From: Pseudomonas sp. ACM7
GTDB lineage: Bacteria; Pseudomonadota; Gammaproteobacteria; Pseudomonadales; Pseudomonadaceae
DNA: 64,000 bases
Direction of reading: 5' to 3'
Assembly: GCF_004136015.1 (NCBI RefSeq)
Contig: NZ_CP024866.1
Location: 3,149,522 to 3,213,521, forward strand
In this document: positions 53,543 through 64,000 of the stretch, in pieces
How the letters are laid out: every line of letters starts with the position of its first letter
Position numbering within the stretch: the stretch's first letter is position 1
Translations under genes and position numbers: made by a program
The notes under the pieces: generated by a model
Seen by the model: the letters and a program-made list of their open reading frames with translations, nothing else
What the model was told of the DNA's origin: nothing
Databases searched by the model: none

Positions 53543-54643
53543 ATGTCCAACAGCTTCCTGAATCCGGTAACCACCCAGACCTGGGCCAATGGTCGACACA
53601 TCGTCCGTTGCGTCAAAGTCATCCAGGAAACCTGGGATGTGCGCACCTTCTGCTTTATGGCTGACCAGCCGATCCTGTTCTTCTTTAAGCCGGGGCAGTT
53701 TGTCACCCTGGAGCTGGAAATCGAAGGCGTGCCGATCATGCGCTCCTACACCATTTCCAGCTCGCCGTCGGTGCCGTACAGCTTTTCGGTGACCATCAAG
53801 CGCGTACCGGGCGGCAAAGTCTCCAACTGGCTACACGACACCCTGCACGAAGGCCAGGAGCTGGCGGTGCACGGGCCGGTCGGGTTGTTCAACGCCATGG
53901 ACTTCACCGCGCCGAAGGTGTTGTACCTCAGCGGCGGTGTCGGTATCACGCCGGTCATGTCGATGGCTCGCTGGTTCTACGACACCAACGGCAACGTCGA
54001 CATGGTGTTTATCCACAGCGCCCGTTCGCCCAAAGACATCATTTACCACCGCGAGCTGGAACACATGGCGTCGCGGATCGATAACTTCAGCCTGCACCTG
54101 ATCTGCGAGAAGCATGGTCTGGGCGAGCCGTGGGCCGGTTATCGCGGGTACCTGAACCACAAGATGCTGGAGCTGATGGCGCCGGACTTCATGGAGCGCG
54201 AAGTGTTCTGCTGCGGTCCGACGCCGTATATGAACGCCGTCAAGCGCATGCTCGAAGCGGTCGGCTTCGACATGTCGCGTTATCACGAGGAATCGTTCGG
54301 TGCTACACCGCCGGAAGCCCGTGCCGATGCGGTGGAGCAAGCCGAAATAGCCGCAGACGCACCGGACATCGACGTGGCGGACCTGCACCAGGTGGAATTC
54401 ACCGCGTCCGGCAAGAGCATTCGTGTTGCACCGGGTGAAACCGTTCATGCCGCCGCTGCGAAGTTGGGGCTGTTGATTCCGAAGGCTTGTGGGATGGGGA
54501 TCTGCGGGACGTGCAAGGTGATGAAGCTGGGTGGCGAGGTCGAGATGGACCACAACGGCGGGATCACCGAGGAAGACGAGGCGGAAGGGTTCATTCTTTC
54601 GTGCTGCAGCGTGCCGAAGGGCGACGTGCGCATCGAGTTTTGA
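53543..54643 (+). CDS. gbcB: Glycine betaine monooxygenase reductase GbcB
   Basis: The reductase passing electrons from NAD(P)H to GbcA. The FAD domain has MRSYTISSSPS (RxYS-like) near residue 70, the NAD domain has LYLSGGVGITPVMSMARW near 125 and FCCGPTPYMNAV near 225, and the C-terminal plant-type 2Fe-2S ferredoxin domain ends GMGICGTCKVMKLGGEVE with a final Cys pair FILSCC. The ATG at 53543 follows GGAG. Length is 366 residues. Confidence 0.94.
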   Translation: MSNSFLNPVTTQTWANGRHIVRCVKVIQETWDVRTFCFMADQPILFFFKPGQFVTLELEIEGVPIMRSYTISSSPSVPYSFSVTIKRVPGGKVSNWLHDTLHEGQELAVHGPVGLFNAMDFTAPKVLYLSGGVGITPVMSMARWFYDTNGNVDMVFIHSARSPKDIIYHRELEHMASRIDNFSLHLICEKHGLGEPWAGYRGYLNHKMLELMAPDFMEREVFCCGPTPYMNAVKRMLEAVGFDMSRYHEESFGATPPEARADAVEQAEIAADAPDIDVADLHQVEFTASGKSIRVAPGETVHAAAAKLGLLIPKACGMGICGTCKVMKLGGEVEMDHNGGITEEDEAEGFILSCCSVPKGDVRIEF

Positions 54644-54660
54644 TAGTTGCACAATGACCC

Positions 54661-54734
54661 TGTAGGAGCTGTCGAGTGCAACGAGGCTGCGATCTTTTAA
54701 GATCAAAAGATCGCAGCCTTCGGCAGCTCCTACA
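54661..54734. repeat. TGTAGGAGCTG inverted-repeat element, copy 2
   Basis: A short copy with arms TGTAGGAGCTG and CAGCTCCTACA and the inner GATCTTTTAAGATC hairpin, between convergent gbcB and the SDR gene, where it could also act in termination. Confidence 0.8.
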
Positions 54735-54736
54735 GG

Positions 54737-55561
54737 TCAATCGACAAACAGATCCGTCATCAGTTTGTCGGTGGAGTCCGGTTCAAACCGATACCCCTCA
54801 AAATCCGTCACCCCGTGCTCCCGCAGAATTTCCTCATCAATCAGCAATCGCCCAGTAATGCTGCGACCGCTGCGGCTCAGAATCACATGGGCGGCGTCGG
54901 CCATGATCGCGGGCGTACGCGCATGCTTGAACGACTCCCGTGACCCCAGCTGAAATTCAATGGCGGCAGTGGCGATCATGGTTTGCGGCCACAGGGAATT
55001 GACGCTGATGCCGTAGTTCTTGAATTCCTCGCTCATGCCCAGGGTCAGCATGCTCATGCCGTATTTGGTCACGGTATAGGGGCTGTACTGGGCGAACCAC
55101 TTGGTCGCCAGATTCAGTGGAGGGGACAGATTGAGGATATGTCCGGCGCTTTTCTTCAGATAGGGCAGGGCGGCCTGGCTGCACAGGAGCACGGCGCGGG
55201 TGTTGATCTGGTGCATCAGGTCGAAGCGCTTGAGTTCGATGTGTTGAACCCCGGTCAGCTTGATCGCGCCGGCATTGTTGATCAGCGCATCAATGCCGCC
55301 GAAATGCTCGTTGGCCTGGGCCAATGCCTCACGCACCGCGACGTCATCACGCACATCCACCTGCAAGGCCAGCGCCTTGCCGCCCGCGGCTTCGACTTCC
55401 TCGGCCACGCTGAAAATCGTGCCCGGCAACTTGGGGTGCGGCTCGGCGCTTTTAGCGGCAATCACAATGTTGGCCCCATCCCGCGCAGCCCGCAGCGCGA
55501 TCTCACGACCAATCCCGCGGCTAGCGCCGGTGATGAACAGGGTTTTGCCTTTCAATGACAT
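54737..55561 (-). CDS. Short-chain dehydrogenase (HSDL2-like)
   Basis: An SDR oxidoreductase. The NAD(P) loop is TLFITGASRGIGREIALRA at residues 7-25, NNAG is near 95 and the catalytic Tyr-Lys is in YSPYTVTKYGMSM near 170. It resembles hydroxysteroid dehydrogenase-like protein 2 rather than FabG. The ATG at 55561 fits the family start; an in-frame codon at 55618 adds a poor leader. Length is 274 residues. It lies between gbcB and ltaE without obvious link to betaine use, and the substrate is unknown. Confidence 0.83.
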   Translation of the reverse strand: MSLKGKTLFITGASRGIGREIALRAARDGANIVIAAKSAEPHPKLPGTIFSVAEEVEAAGGKALALQVDVRDDVAVREALAQANEHFGGIDALINNAGAIKLTGVQHIELKRFDLMHQINTRAVLLCSQAALPYLKKSAGHILNLSPPLNLATKWFAQYSPYTVTKYGMSMLTLGMSEEFKNYGISVNSLWPQTMIATAAIEFQLGSRESFKHARTPAIMADAAHVILSRSGRSITGRLLIDEEILREHGVTDFEGYRFEPDSTDKLMTDLFVD

Positions 55562-55652
55562 GCGTGCGCTCCTGATTATTGTTGTCTGAGCGGAGGCTCG
55601 ACAAACAATGTAGACCATGTCTTTCAGGGCAAACGATCAGGGGCAGCAGGAC

Positions 55653-55776
55653 TGTAGGAGCTGTCGAGTGAAACGAGGCTGCGATCTTTTGATCTTAAAA
55701 AACCAACATCAAAAGATCGCAGCCTCGTTTCACTCGACAGCTCCTACCAGCTCCTACCAGCTCCTGCAGTCCTACA
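55653..55776. repeat. TGTAGGAGCTG inverted-repeat element, copy 3
   Basis: Arms TGTAGGAGCTGTCGAGTGAAAC and its complement, with the right arm end CAGCTCCTAC repeated three times in tandem (about 55738-55767), a small local expansion not seen in the other copies. Confidence 0.8.
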
Positions 55777-55786
55777 AGGTGAGGGC

Positions 55787-56827
55787 TTAGCGGGACATGA
55801 CTTCGCGAATATCCGTCGCCAATTCCCGTACGCGTTCTTCTTCGGTGTCCCACGAGCACATGAAGCGTGCGCCGCCGTTGCCGATGAAGGTGTAGAAGCG
55901 CCAGCCCTTGGCCGTCAATGCGGCGATGGCCGGTTCCGAGAGTTGCAGGAACACGCCGTTGGCTTGCACCGGGAACATCAGTTCCACGCCTGGAATATCG
56001 CTCACCAGTTCCGCCAGCAGCTGCGCGCAGTGGTTGGCGTGGCGGGCGTATTTAAGCCAGGCGTCGTTTTCCAGAATCCCGACCCACGGCGCGGACAGGA
56101 AACGCATCTTCGAGGCCAGTTGCCCGGCCTGTTTGCAGCGGTAGTCGAAGTCTTCAGCCAGTTTGTGGTTGAAGAACAGAATCGCTTCACCCACCGCCAT
56201 GCCGTTTTTCGTGCCGCCGAAGCACAACACGTCGACGCCGGCCTTCCAGGTCAGGTCGGCTGGCGAGCAGCCAAGGAAAGCGCAGGCGTTGGAGAACCGC
56301 GCGCCGTCCATGTGCAGGTTCAGGCCCAGCTCTTTGCACGTGGCGCTGATGGCGCGGATTTCTTCCGGGGTGTAGACGCTGCCGACTTCGGTGGCTTGGG
56401 TCAGGGTGACTACGCGCGGTTTCGGGTAATGGATGTCCTGGCGCTTGAGCGCGATTTCGCGGATCGATTCCGGGGTCAGCTTGCCGTTTTCAGTGCGGGC
56501 GATGAGCAGTTTGGAGCCGTTGGAAAAGAATTCCGGTGCGCCGCATTCGTCGGTTTCGACGTGGGCGGTTTCCGAGCAGATCACGCTGTGGTAACTCTGG
56601 CACAGCGACGATAGGGCCAATGAGTTGGCTGCGGTGCCGTTGAAGGCGAAGAATACTTCGCAGTCGGTTTCGAACAGTTTGCGGAAATCGTCGGACGCGC
56701 GTGCGGTCCATTCGTCGTCGCCATAGGCGCGTTGGTGGCCGTGGTTGGCCTGTTCCATGGCCGCCCAGGCTTCAGGGCAGATACCGGAATAGTTGTCGCT
56801 GGCGAATTGTTGGCTCTTATCGGTCAT
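55787..56827 (-). CDS. ltaE: Low-specificity L-threonine aldolase
   Basis: A PLP enzyme cleaving L-threonine or allo-threonine to glycine and acetaldehyde. The N terminus is SDNYSGICPEAWAAM; the PLP lysine lies in LCFGGTKNGMAVGEA, with DGARFSNA before it. Length is 346 residues. The position before glyA and the sox genes matches the P. aeruginosa order and places it in glycine metabolism. It is divergent from the TraX-like gene. Confidence 0.92.
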   Translation of the reverse strand: MTDKSQQFASDNYSGICPEAWAAMEQANHGHQRAYGDDEWTARASDDFRKLFETDCEVFFAFNGTAANSLALSSLCQSYHSVICSETAHVETDECGAPEFFSNGSKLLIARTENGKLTPESIREIALKRQDIHYPKPRVVTLTQATEVGSVYTPEEIRAISATCKELGLNLHMDGARFSNACAFLGCSPADLTWKAGVDVLCFGGTKNGMAVGEAILFFNHKLAEDFDYRCKQAGQLASKMRFLSAPWVGILENDAWLKYARHANHCAQLLAELVSDIPGVELMFPVQANGVFLQLSEPAIAALTAKGWRFYTFIGNGGARFMCSWDTEEERVRELATDIREVMSR

Positions 56828-56964
56828 GGCCGGCTTCCGTGGTCGAGGCTCTTATGGTGAAGAGCTTCGTGGTCAATGATGGTGCGCACTTTACCGAAGA
56901 TCGTCCGGGGAGCACACGCGATGATGCTGTCAGAAAAATACAAAGATGCCGGGCAATTATGCAC

Positions 56965-57678
56965 ATGACGCAAAGGGATGGGGCACTGGATCTGCTCAAG
57001 TGGCTGGCGCTGTTGAGCATGGTGCTCGATCACCTGCGATATGTCGGTTATTCCCTCGATATTCTGTATGTGCCGGGTCGGTTGGCGTTCCCGTGGTTCT
57101 GTCTGGCGATGGCCGCAAACCTGGCACGGGCCCGCGCGGTGACGACCGACGGCCAGTGGCGTTATCTGGGCTGGTTGCTGCTGTTTAGCGCCATCAGCGA
57201 AATCCCCTACCGGATCTATATGCCTGATCCCGACACCTTGAACGTGCTGCCCACGTTGGTGCTGGGATTGCTGGTGGCCCGTGGCTGGCAGCACAAGACG
57301 CTGCAATTGCGACTACTCGCGGTCGGCGCCTTAACGCTGGCGGCGCTGTTCCCGGAGCGACTGATGTTCGGTTTCTTCGGCGTCCTGCTGCCGCTGACAT
57401 TGTTGCTGGTGATCAAGCGGCCTTGGTACTTCAGCCTGCTGCCGGGGCTGGTCTGCCTGGCGGCCAATCAATGGGAAGTGCTGTTTTACTCCGCTAGATT
57501 CGGCAACAGTGCAGCCATCCTCGGCATCGCCACTTGTCTGATCGCGCCACTGGCCGGCCTGCTTTTGTTGCGACATGCCGGCCGATTGAAACCGCCCCTA
57601 CCGATGCGTCGCTGGGCGTATGCCTTGTATCCGCTGCATTTTCTGCTTCTGTTGCTCGTCCGCGGAATCGCCGCATAA
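56965..57678 (+). CDS. TraX-like integral membrane acyltransferase-family protein
   Basis: A 237-residue membrane protein with about eight hydrophobic segments. The start MTQRDGALDLLKWLALLSMV and VLDHLRYVGY are typical of the TraX family (first described for F-pilin acetylation), and the conserved ISEIPYRIYM motif is present. Here it is a chromosomal family member without conjugation genes, so pilin acetylation is unlikely. Start is 56965 or the ATG two codons upstream (56959). Confidence 0.78.
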   Translation: MTQRDGALDLLKWLALLSMVLDHLRYVGYSLDILYVPGRLAFPWFCLAMAANLARARAVTTDGQWRYLGWLLLFSAISEIPYRIYMPDPDTLNVLPTLVLGLLVARGWQHKTLQLRLLAVGALTLAALFPERLMFGFFGVLLPLTLLLVIKRPWYFSLLPGLVCLAANQWEVLFYSARFGNSAAILGIATCLIAPLAGLLLLRHAGRLKPPLPMRRWAYALYPLHFLLLLLVRGIAA

Positions 57679-57680
57679 CC

Positions 57681-57771
57681 CTGTGGGAGCGGGCTTGCTC
57701 GCGAATGCGGTTTGTCATCCACCACTTATGTTGACTGACCTGACGCATTCGCGAGCAAGCCCGCTCCCACA
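57681..57771. repeat. REP doublet (REPIN) 15
   Basis: Inverted REP cores between the TraX-like gene and glyA. Confidence 0.9.
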
Positions 57772-57961
57772 AGGTTCTTTGCTGATTTGAGGAGTGTGCT
57801 CGGCATACCATTTCCCGCCATGTCGTAAACGCACCTTTGCGTGGCGTCCGTAGGCATTTGGCCTGTCTGCGCCGGTCATACCATCGCATTCAAAGGGCAC
57901 TGTCGAAACACCGGTGCCTTACCGAGACGAATGGCGCACCGCCGCCGCTGGGAGAGACGCG
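57772..57961 (+). promoter_or_regulatory. Upstream region of glyA-sox operon
   Basis: A 190-base region that must contain the operon promoter. In P. aeruginosa the sarcosine regulator SouR and GbdR act here; I see no clear palindrome. GGGAGAG at 57950-57956 is the glyA ribosome site. Confidence 0.45.
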
Positions 57962-59215
<1,254 letters not shown>

Positions 59216-59238
59216 GCGCGGTTTTGGAGTAAATGACT

Positions 59239-60489
59239 ATGCAACGGTACTCGGGCTTCGGCCTCTTCAAACACTCCCTCAGCCATCACGAAAACTGGCA
59301 GAAAATGTGGCGCACGCCGACCCCTAAAAAGGTCTATGACGTGGTCATCGTCGGCGGTGGCGGGCATGGTCTCGCCACGGCTTACTACCTGGCGAAGGAA
59401 CACGGCATCACCAACGTGGCCGTGGTCGAGAAAGGCTGGCTGGGCGGCGGTAACACCGCGCGCAACACCACCATTGTTCGCTCCAACTACCTGTGGGACG
59501 AGTCGGCGCACCTGTACGAACACGCGATGAAATTGTGGGAAGGCCTGTCCCAGGACCTGAACTACAACGTGATGTTCTCCCAGCGTGGCGTTTACAACCT
59601 GTGCCACACCCTGCAAGACATTCGTGATTCCGAGCGTCGGGTCAGCGCCAACCGCCTCAACGGCGTGGACGGCGAACTGCTCGATGCCAAACAAGTGGCT
59701 GACGAGATTCCGTACCTCGACTGCTCCAAGAACACTCGCTACCCGGTGATGGGCGCTACCGTCCAGCGCCGCGGCGGCGTGGCCCGTCACGATGCCGTGG
59801 CGTGGGGCTTTGCCCGTGCCGCCGACGCACTGGGCGTGGACCTGATTCAACAGACCGAAGTGATCGGCTTCCGCAAGGAAAACGGCGTGTGCATCGGTGT
59901 TGAAACCAACAAAGGCTTCATCGGCGCCAAACGCGTCGGTGTAGTGACCGCCGGTAACTCGGGGCACATGGCCAAACTCGCCGGTTTCCGTCTGCCGATC
60001 GAATCGCACCCGCTGCAAGCGCTGGTGTCCGAGCCGATCAAACCGATTATCGACAGCGTGATCATGTCCAACGCCGTACACGGTTACATCAGCCAGTCCG
60101 ACAAGGGCGACCTGGTGATCGGCGCCGGTATTGACGGCTACAACGGCTACGGCCAGCGTGGTTCGTACCCGGTGATCGAGCACACCATTCAGGCCATCGT
60201 CGAGATGTTCCCTGTGTTGTCGCGCGTACGCATGAACCGTCAGTGGGGCGGCATCGTCGACACCACGCCGGATGCGTGCCCGATCATTTCGAAAACCCCG
60301 GTACCGAACATGTTCTTCAACTGCGGCTGGGGCACCGGTGGCTTCAAGGCAACACCTGGCTCGGGCAACGTGTTTGCCGCGAGTCTGGCCAAGGGTGAAA
60401 TGCACCCATTGGCTGCACCTTTCTCCATCGACCGTTTCCACAACGGTGCGTTGATCGATGAACACGGCGCTGCTGCGGTTGCCCACTAA
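59239..60489 (+). CDS. soxB: Sarcosine oxidase subunit beta
   Basis: The FAD/FMN-binding subunit of heterotetrameric sarcosine oxidase, which converts sarcosine to glycine and methylene-THF plus peroxide. The FAD loop [18 protein letters not shown] is near residue 37, and the family features [17 protein letters not shown] and [13 protein letters not shown] are present. I prefer MQRYSGFG at 59239 because GGAG then has a 9-base spacing; the ATG at 59233 would leave three. Length is 416 residues. Confidence 0.95.
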   Translation: MQRYSGFGLFKHSLSHHENWQKMWRTPTPKKVYDVVIVGGGGHGLATAYYLAKEHGITNVAVVEKGWLGGGNTARNTTIVRSNYLWDESAHLYEHAMKLWEGLSQDLNYNVMFSQRGVYNLCHTLQDIRDSERRVSANRLNGVDGELLDAKQVADEIPYLDCSKNTRYPVMGATVQRRGGVARHDAVAWGFARAADALGVDLIQQTEVIGFRKENGVCIGVETNKGFIGAKRVGVVTAGNSGHMAKLAGFRLPIESHPLQALVSEPIKPIIDSVIMSNAVHGYISQSDKGDLVIGAGIDGYNGYGQRGSYPVIEHTIQAIVEMFPVLSRVRMNRQWGGIVDTTPDACPIISKTPVPNMFFNCGWGTGGFKATPGSGNVFAASLAKGEMHPLAAPFSIDRFHNGALIDEHGAAAVAH

Positions 60490-60503
60490 CAGGAGAAATC
60501 CCC

Positions 60504-60833
60504 ATGTTGCATATCTTCTGTCCTCACTGCGGCGAACTGCGCTCCGAAGAGGAATTCCACGCATCCGGCCAGGCGCACATCCCGCGCCCTCTGGATCCGA
60601 CCAATTGCACCGACGAGGAGTGGGGCGACTACATGTTCTTCCGCGATAACCCTCGCGGTCTGCACCACGAACTGTGGGATCACGTCGCCGGTTGCCGTCA
60701 GTACTTCAACGCCACCCGTGACACCGTGACCTACGAGATTCTCGAAACCTACAAGATCGGCACCAAGCCACAATTCACCGACAAGACCGATAGCCCGAAA
60801 GCGGCCGCCACGGCTCTGGGAGAGAAGGTATGA
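60504..60833 (+). CDS. soxD: Sarcosine oxidase subunit delta
   Basis: The small zinc-binding subunit of sarcosine oxidase. The zinc ligands are in MLHIFCPHCGELRSEEEFH and the later HVAGCRQYF. Length is 109 residues. It sits between soxB and soxA, and its TGA overlaps the soxA ATG by four bases (ATGA). Confidence 0.94.
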   Translation: MLHIFCPHCGELRSEEEFHASGQAHIPRPLDPTNCTDEEWGDYMFFRDNPRGLHHELWDHVAGCRQYFNATRDTVTYEILETYKIGTKPQFTDKTDSPKAAATALGEKV

Positions 60834-63800
60834 GCCAGATCAATCGCCTGTCCAACGGCGGACGGATCGACCGCAACAAAGTGCTGAGCTTCACCTTCAA
60901 CGGCCAGAGCTACAAAGGCTTTGAAGGTGATTCCCTGGCCGCGGCCTTGTTGGCCAACGGTGTCGACATCATCGGTCGCAGCTTCAAATACTCCCGTCCG
61001 CGCGGCATCTTCGCCGCCGGTGCCGAAGAGCCGAACGCCGTGCTGCAGATCGGCGCGACCGAAGCCACGCAGATCCCGAACGTACGCGCCACGCAACAAG
61101 CGCTGTATCAAGGTTTGGTCGCCACCAGCACCAACGGCTGGCCGAGCGTGAACAACGACATGATGGGGATTCTCGGCAAGGTCGGCGGCAAGCTGATGCC
61201 GCCGGGCTTCTACTACAAAACCTTCATGTACCCGCAATCGTTCTGGATGACTTACGAGAAGTACATTCGTAAAGCCGCCGGTCTTGGCCGCTCGCCGACC
61301 GAGAACGATCCGGACACTTACGACTACATGAACCAGCACTGCGACGTGCTGATCGTCGGCGGTGGCCCGGCTGGCCTGGCCGCTGCATTGGCGGCTGCCC
61401 GCAGCGGTGCGCGCGTAATTCTCGCCGATGAACAGGAAGAGTTCGGCGGCAGCCTGCTCGATTCCCGCGAAAGCCTCGACGGCAAGCCTGCCAGCGAGTG
61501 GGTCGCCAGCGTCATCGCCGAGCTCAAAGACACCCCGGACGTGCTGCTGTTGCCGCGCGCCACGGTCAACGGTTACCACGACCATAACTTCCTGACCATT
61601 CATGAGCGCCTTACCGATCACCTCGGCGACCGCGCCCCGATTGGCCAGGTGCGTCAGCGTATTCACCGTGTTCGCGCCAAGCGTGTAGTGCTGGCGACCG
61701 GTGCTCACGAGCGTCCGCTGGTTTACGGCAACAACGACGTGCCGGGCAACATGCTCGCCGGCGCTGTGTCGACTTACGTGCGTCGTTACGGCGTGGCACC
61801 GGGCAAAAAACTGGTGCTGTCGACCAACAACGATCACGCCTATCGCGTTGCCCTGGACTGGCTCGACGCCAGCCTGCAAGTCGTCGCCATCGCCGATGCC
61901 CGCAGCAATCCGCGCGGTGCGCTGGTTGAAGAAGCACGCGCCAAAGGCATCCGCATCCTGACCGGCAGCGCCGTGATCGAGACACGTGGCAGCAAGCACG
62001 TGACCGCCGCTCGCGTTGCCGCGATCGATGTCAAAGCCCACGCAGTGACCAGTCCTGGTGAGTGGCTCGAATGCGATCTGGTCGCCAGTTCCGGCGGTTA
62101 CAGCCCGGTGGTTCACCTGGCGTCGCACTTGGGTGGCAAGCCGATCTGGCGTGAGGATATCCTCGGTTTCGTACCGGGCGAAGCACCGCAGAAACGTGTG
62201 TGCGTCGGTGGCATCAACGGCGTCTACGGCCTCGGCGATTCCCTGGCCGATGGTTTCGAAGGCGGCGCTCGCGCAGCCAGCGAAGCCGGTTTCAGCGTGG
62301 TCGAAGGCACCTTGCCGAAAGCCCTGAGCCGTCTGGAAGAGCCAACACTGGCGCTGTTCCAGGTGCCGCATGAAAAGAACACCGCACGTGCGCCGAAGCA
62401 ATTCGTCGACCTGCAAAACGACGTCACCGCTGCCGCCATCGAACTGGCGACCCGCGAAGGCTTCGAGTCGGTCGAGCACGTCAAACGCTACACCGCACTG
62501 GGCTTCGGCACTGACCAGGGCAAGCTCGGCAACGTCAACGGTCTGGCCATCGCCGCCCGTTCGCTGAACGTGACCATCCCGCAGATGGGCACCACCATGT
62601 TCCGCCCGAACTACACGCCGGTGACATTCGGCGCCGTGGCCGGTCGTCACTGTGGGCACATCTTCGAGCCTGTCCGTCTGACCGCGCTGCATCATTGGCA
62701 TGTGAAGAACGGCGCCGAGTTCGAAGACGTCGGTCAGTGGAAACGTCCGTGGTACTTCCCGAAAAACGGTGAAGACCTGCATACCGCCGTGAAACGCGAA
62801 TGCAAAGCCGTGCGCGACAGCGTCGGCCTGCTGGACGCTTCGACGCTGGGCAAAATTGACATTCAGGGCCCGGATGCGCGTGAGTTCCTCAACCGCATCT
62901 ACACCAACGCCTGGACCAAGCTCGACGTGGGCAAGGCGCGTTATGGCCTGATGTGCAAAGAAGACGGCATGGTCTTCGACGACGGTGTAACCGCCTGTCT
63001 CGCCGACAACCATTTCGTGATGACCACCACCACGGGCGGCGCGGCACGCGTGCTGCAATGGCTGGAAATCTACTCCCAGACCGAATGGCCAGAGCTGAAG
63101 GTGTACTTCACTTCCGTGACGGATCACTGGGCAACCATGACCTTGTCCGGGCCGAACAGCCGCAAGCTGCTCAGCGAAGTCACCGACATCGACCTGAGCA
63201 ACGAAGCCTTCCCGTTCATGACCTGGAAAGAAGGGCTGGTCGGCGGTGTTCCGGCGCGGGTGTTCCGGATTTCGTTTACCGGTGAGCTGTCGTATGAAGT
63301 CAACGTGCAGGCCGACTACGCCATGGGCGTTCTGGAAAAAATCGTCGAGGCGGGGAAGAAGTACAACCTGACCCCGTACGGCACCGAGACCATGCACGTG
63401 CTGCGGGCCGAGAAGGGCTTCATCATCGTCGGTCAGGACACCGACAGCTCGATGACCCCGGACGACCTGAACATGGGCTGGTGTGTCGGTCGCACTAAAC
63501 CGTTCTCATGGATCGGCCAGCGTGGCATGAACCGTGAAGACTGCGTGCGTGATCAACGCAAACAGTTGGTCGGTCTGAAGCCGATCGATCCGACCAAATG
63601 GCTGCCGGAAGGTGCGCAACTGGTGTTCAACACCAAGCAAGCGATCCCGATGACCATGGTTGGTCACGTCACCTCCAGCTACTTACACAACTCCCTCGGC
63701 TATTCGTTTGCCATGGGTGTGGTGAAGGGCGGCTTGAAGCGTATGGGTGAGCGCGTGTTCGCACCGCTGGCCGATGGCAGCGTGATCGAAGCGGAAATCG

Positions 63801-63847
63801 TTTCTTCGGTGTTCTTCGATCCAAAGGGTGATCGCCAGAACGTTTAA
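60830..63847 (+). CDS. soxA: Sarcosine oxidase subunit alpha
   Basis: The large subunit of sarcosine oxidase. An N-terminal ferredoxin-like domain (FNGQSYKGFEGDSLAAALLA) covers about residues 20-100. The NAD/FAD domain has VLIVGGGPAGLAAALAAARS near 175 and GINGVYGLGDSLADGFEGG near 465. The C-terminal aminomethyltransferase-like folate domain starts near 590 (GRHCGHIFEPVRLTALHHWH) and ends VFFDPKGDRQNV. Length is 1005 residues, standard for SoxA. The next expected gene, soxG, would begin at or beyond the window end. Confidence 0.95.
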   Translation: MSQINRLSNGGRIDRNKVLSFTFNGQSYKGFEGDSLAAALLANGVDIIGRSFKYSRPRGIFAAGAEEPNAVLQIGATEATQIPNVRATQQALYQGLVATSTNGWPSVNNDMMGILGKVGGKLMPPGFYYKTFMYPQSFWMTYEKYIRKAAGLGRSPTENDPDTYDYMNQHCDVLIVGGGPAGLAAALAAARSGARVILADEQEEFGGSLLDSRESLDGKPASEWVASVIAELKDTPDVLLLPRATVNGYHDHNFLTIHERLTDHLGDRAPIGQVRQRIHRVRAKRVVLATGAHERPLVYGNNDVPGNMLAGAVSTYVRRYGVAPGKKLVLSTNNDHAYRVALDWLDASLQVVAIADARSNPRGALVEEARAKGIRILTGSAVIETRGSKHVTAARVAAIDVKAHAVTSPGEWLECDLVASSGGYSPVVHLASHLGGKPIWREDILGFVPGEAPQKRVCVGGINGVYGLGDSLADGFEGGARAASEAGFSVVEGTLPKALSRLEEPTLALFQVPHEKNTARAPKQFVDLQNDVTAAAIELATREGFESVEHVKRYTALGFGTDQGKLGNVNGLAIAARSLNVTIPQMGTTMFRPNYTPVTFGAVAGRHCGHIFEPVRLTALHHWHVKNGAEFEDVGQWKRPWYFPKNGEDLHTAVKRECKAVRDSVGLLDASTLGKIDIQGPDAREFLNRIYTNAWTKLDVGKARYGLMCKEDGMVFDDGVTACLADNHFVMTTTTGGAARVLQWLEIYSQTEWPELKVYFTSVTDHWATMTLSGPNSRKLLSEVTDIDLSNEAFPFMTWKEGLVGGVPARVFRISFTGELSYEVNVQADYAMGVLEKIVEAGKKYNLTPYGTETMHVLRAEKGFIIVGQDTDSSMTPDDLNMGWCVGRTKPFSWIGQRGMNREDCVRDQRKQLVGLKPIDPTKWLPEGAQLVFNTKQAIPMTMVGHVTSSYLHNSLGYSFAMGVVKGGLKRMGERVFAPLADGSVIEAEIVSSVFFDPKGDRQNV

Positions 63848-63895
63848 TGGCCTCGGGTCCTGTGGGCGGGCAGTTGCACCGAGTCGTCTGAGCGA

Positions 63896-63959
63896 TTCGC
63901 GAGCAAGCCCGCTCCCACAGGGGAACGCGGTCAAATGTGGGAGCGGGCTTGCTCGCGAA
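63896..63959. repeat. REP doublet (REPIN) 16
   Basis: Inverted REP cores with a very short centre, in the gap after soxA. The last 40 bases of the window (to 64000) show no complete gene. Confidence 0.88.
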
Positions 63960-64000
63960 AGCGTCAGCCTGGTCACCACAAGGGCCGGAACCAACAGAAT

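Noticed and set aside
60749..63397. 882-residue open frame antisense to soxA
   Set aside because: A shadow of soxA with typical antisense composition and no recognisable motif.

Overview
The window is chromosomal DNA of a fluorescent-group Pseudomonas. The evidence is a GC-rich background with long antisense shadow frames, dense REP doublets of the Pseudomonas fluorescens type, and gene order that matches, as far as I can recall it, the oriC-proximal PA5372-PA5419 stretch of P. aeruginosa. No database search was possible; all calls rest on reading the translations.

Layout. (1) 0.3-7.6 kb: housekeeping and accessory genes on the minus strand (HI0933-type flavoprotein, RNA helicase dbpA, DHA2 exporter, a TldE/TldD-like pair). 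(2) 7.8-21 kb: choline import and oxidation to glycine betaine (betIBA, divergent betT, cbcXWV), L-serine dehydratase and the master activator gbdR. (3) 21.5-27.9 kb: carnitine catabolism (caiX, cdhC, cdhA, cdhB, regulator cdhR), with a gamma-butyrobetaine dioxygenase gene appended. (4) 28.4-39.9 kb: an AT-rich foreign island. (5) 40.2-49.2 kb: dimethylglycine demethylation (dipeptidase, small DUF5943-type protein, dgcA, dgcB and two ETF subunits). (6) 49.3-51.2 kb: GNAT and aspartic-protease-like genes, then a 0.8 kb non-coding stretch with four DnaA boxes. (7) 52-64 kb: gbcA/gbcB, SDR, ltaE, TraX-like, glyA, soxB-soxD-soxA. Together regions 2, 3, 5 and 7 convert gamma-butyrobetaine, carnitine and choline to glycine betaine, then dimethylglycine, sarcosine, glycine, serine and pyruvate.

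The island is the most unusual part. Its genes use AT-rich codons unlike the flanks, lack REP elements and form a compact plus-strand set: an ATP-grasp ligase (interrupted by one in-frame TAA), a glutamine-dependent asparagine-synthetase-like enzyme, a lysine-2,3-aminomutase-like radical SAM enzyme, a clavaminate-synthase/VioC-like Fe(II)/2-oxoglutarate oxygenase, a MATE exporter, a membrane-anchored aspartyl/asparaginyl-beta-hydroxylase-like protein, a class I/II aminotransferase and a second, divergent aminomutase-like radical SAM enzyme. I infer a pathway for a small modified (beta-)amino-acid or dipeptide product with its own exporter. I know of no described cluster with this composition. 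The island is flanked by diverged direct copies of the cdhR 3' end plus a DUF3010 gene, and by fragments of an antitoxin gene, a possible PAAR-like gene, endA and group II introns.
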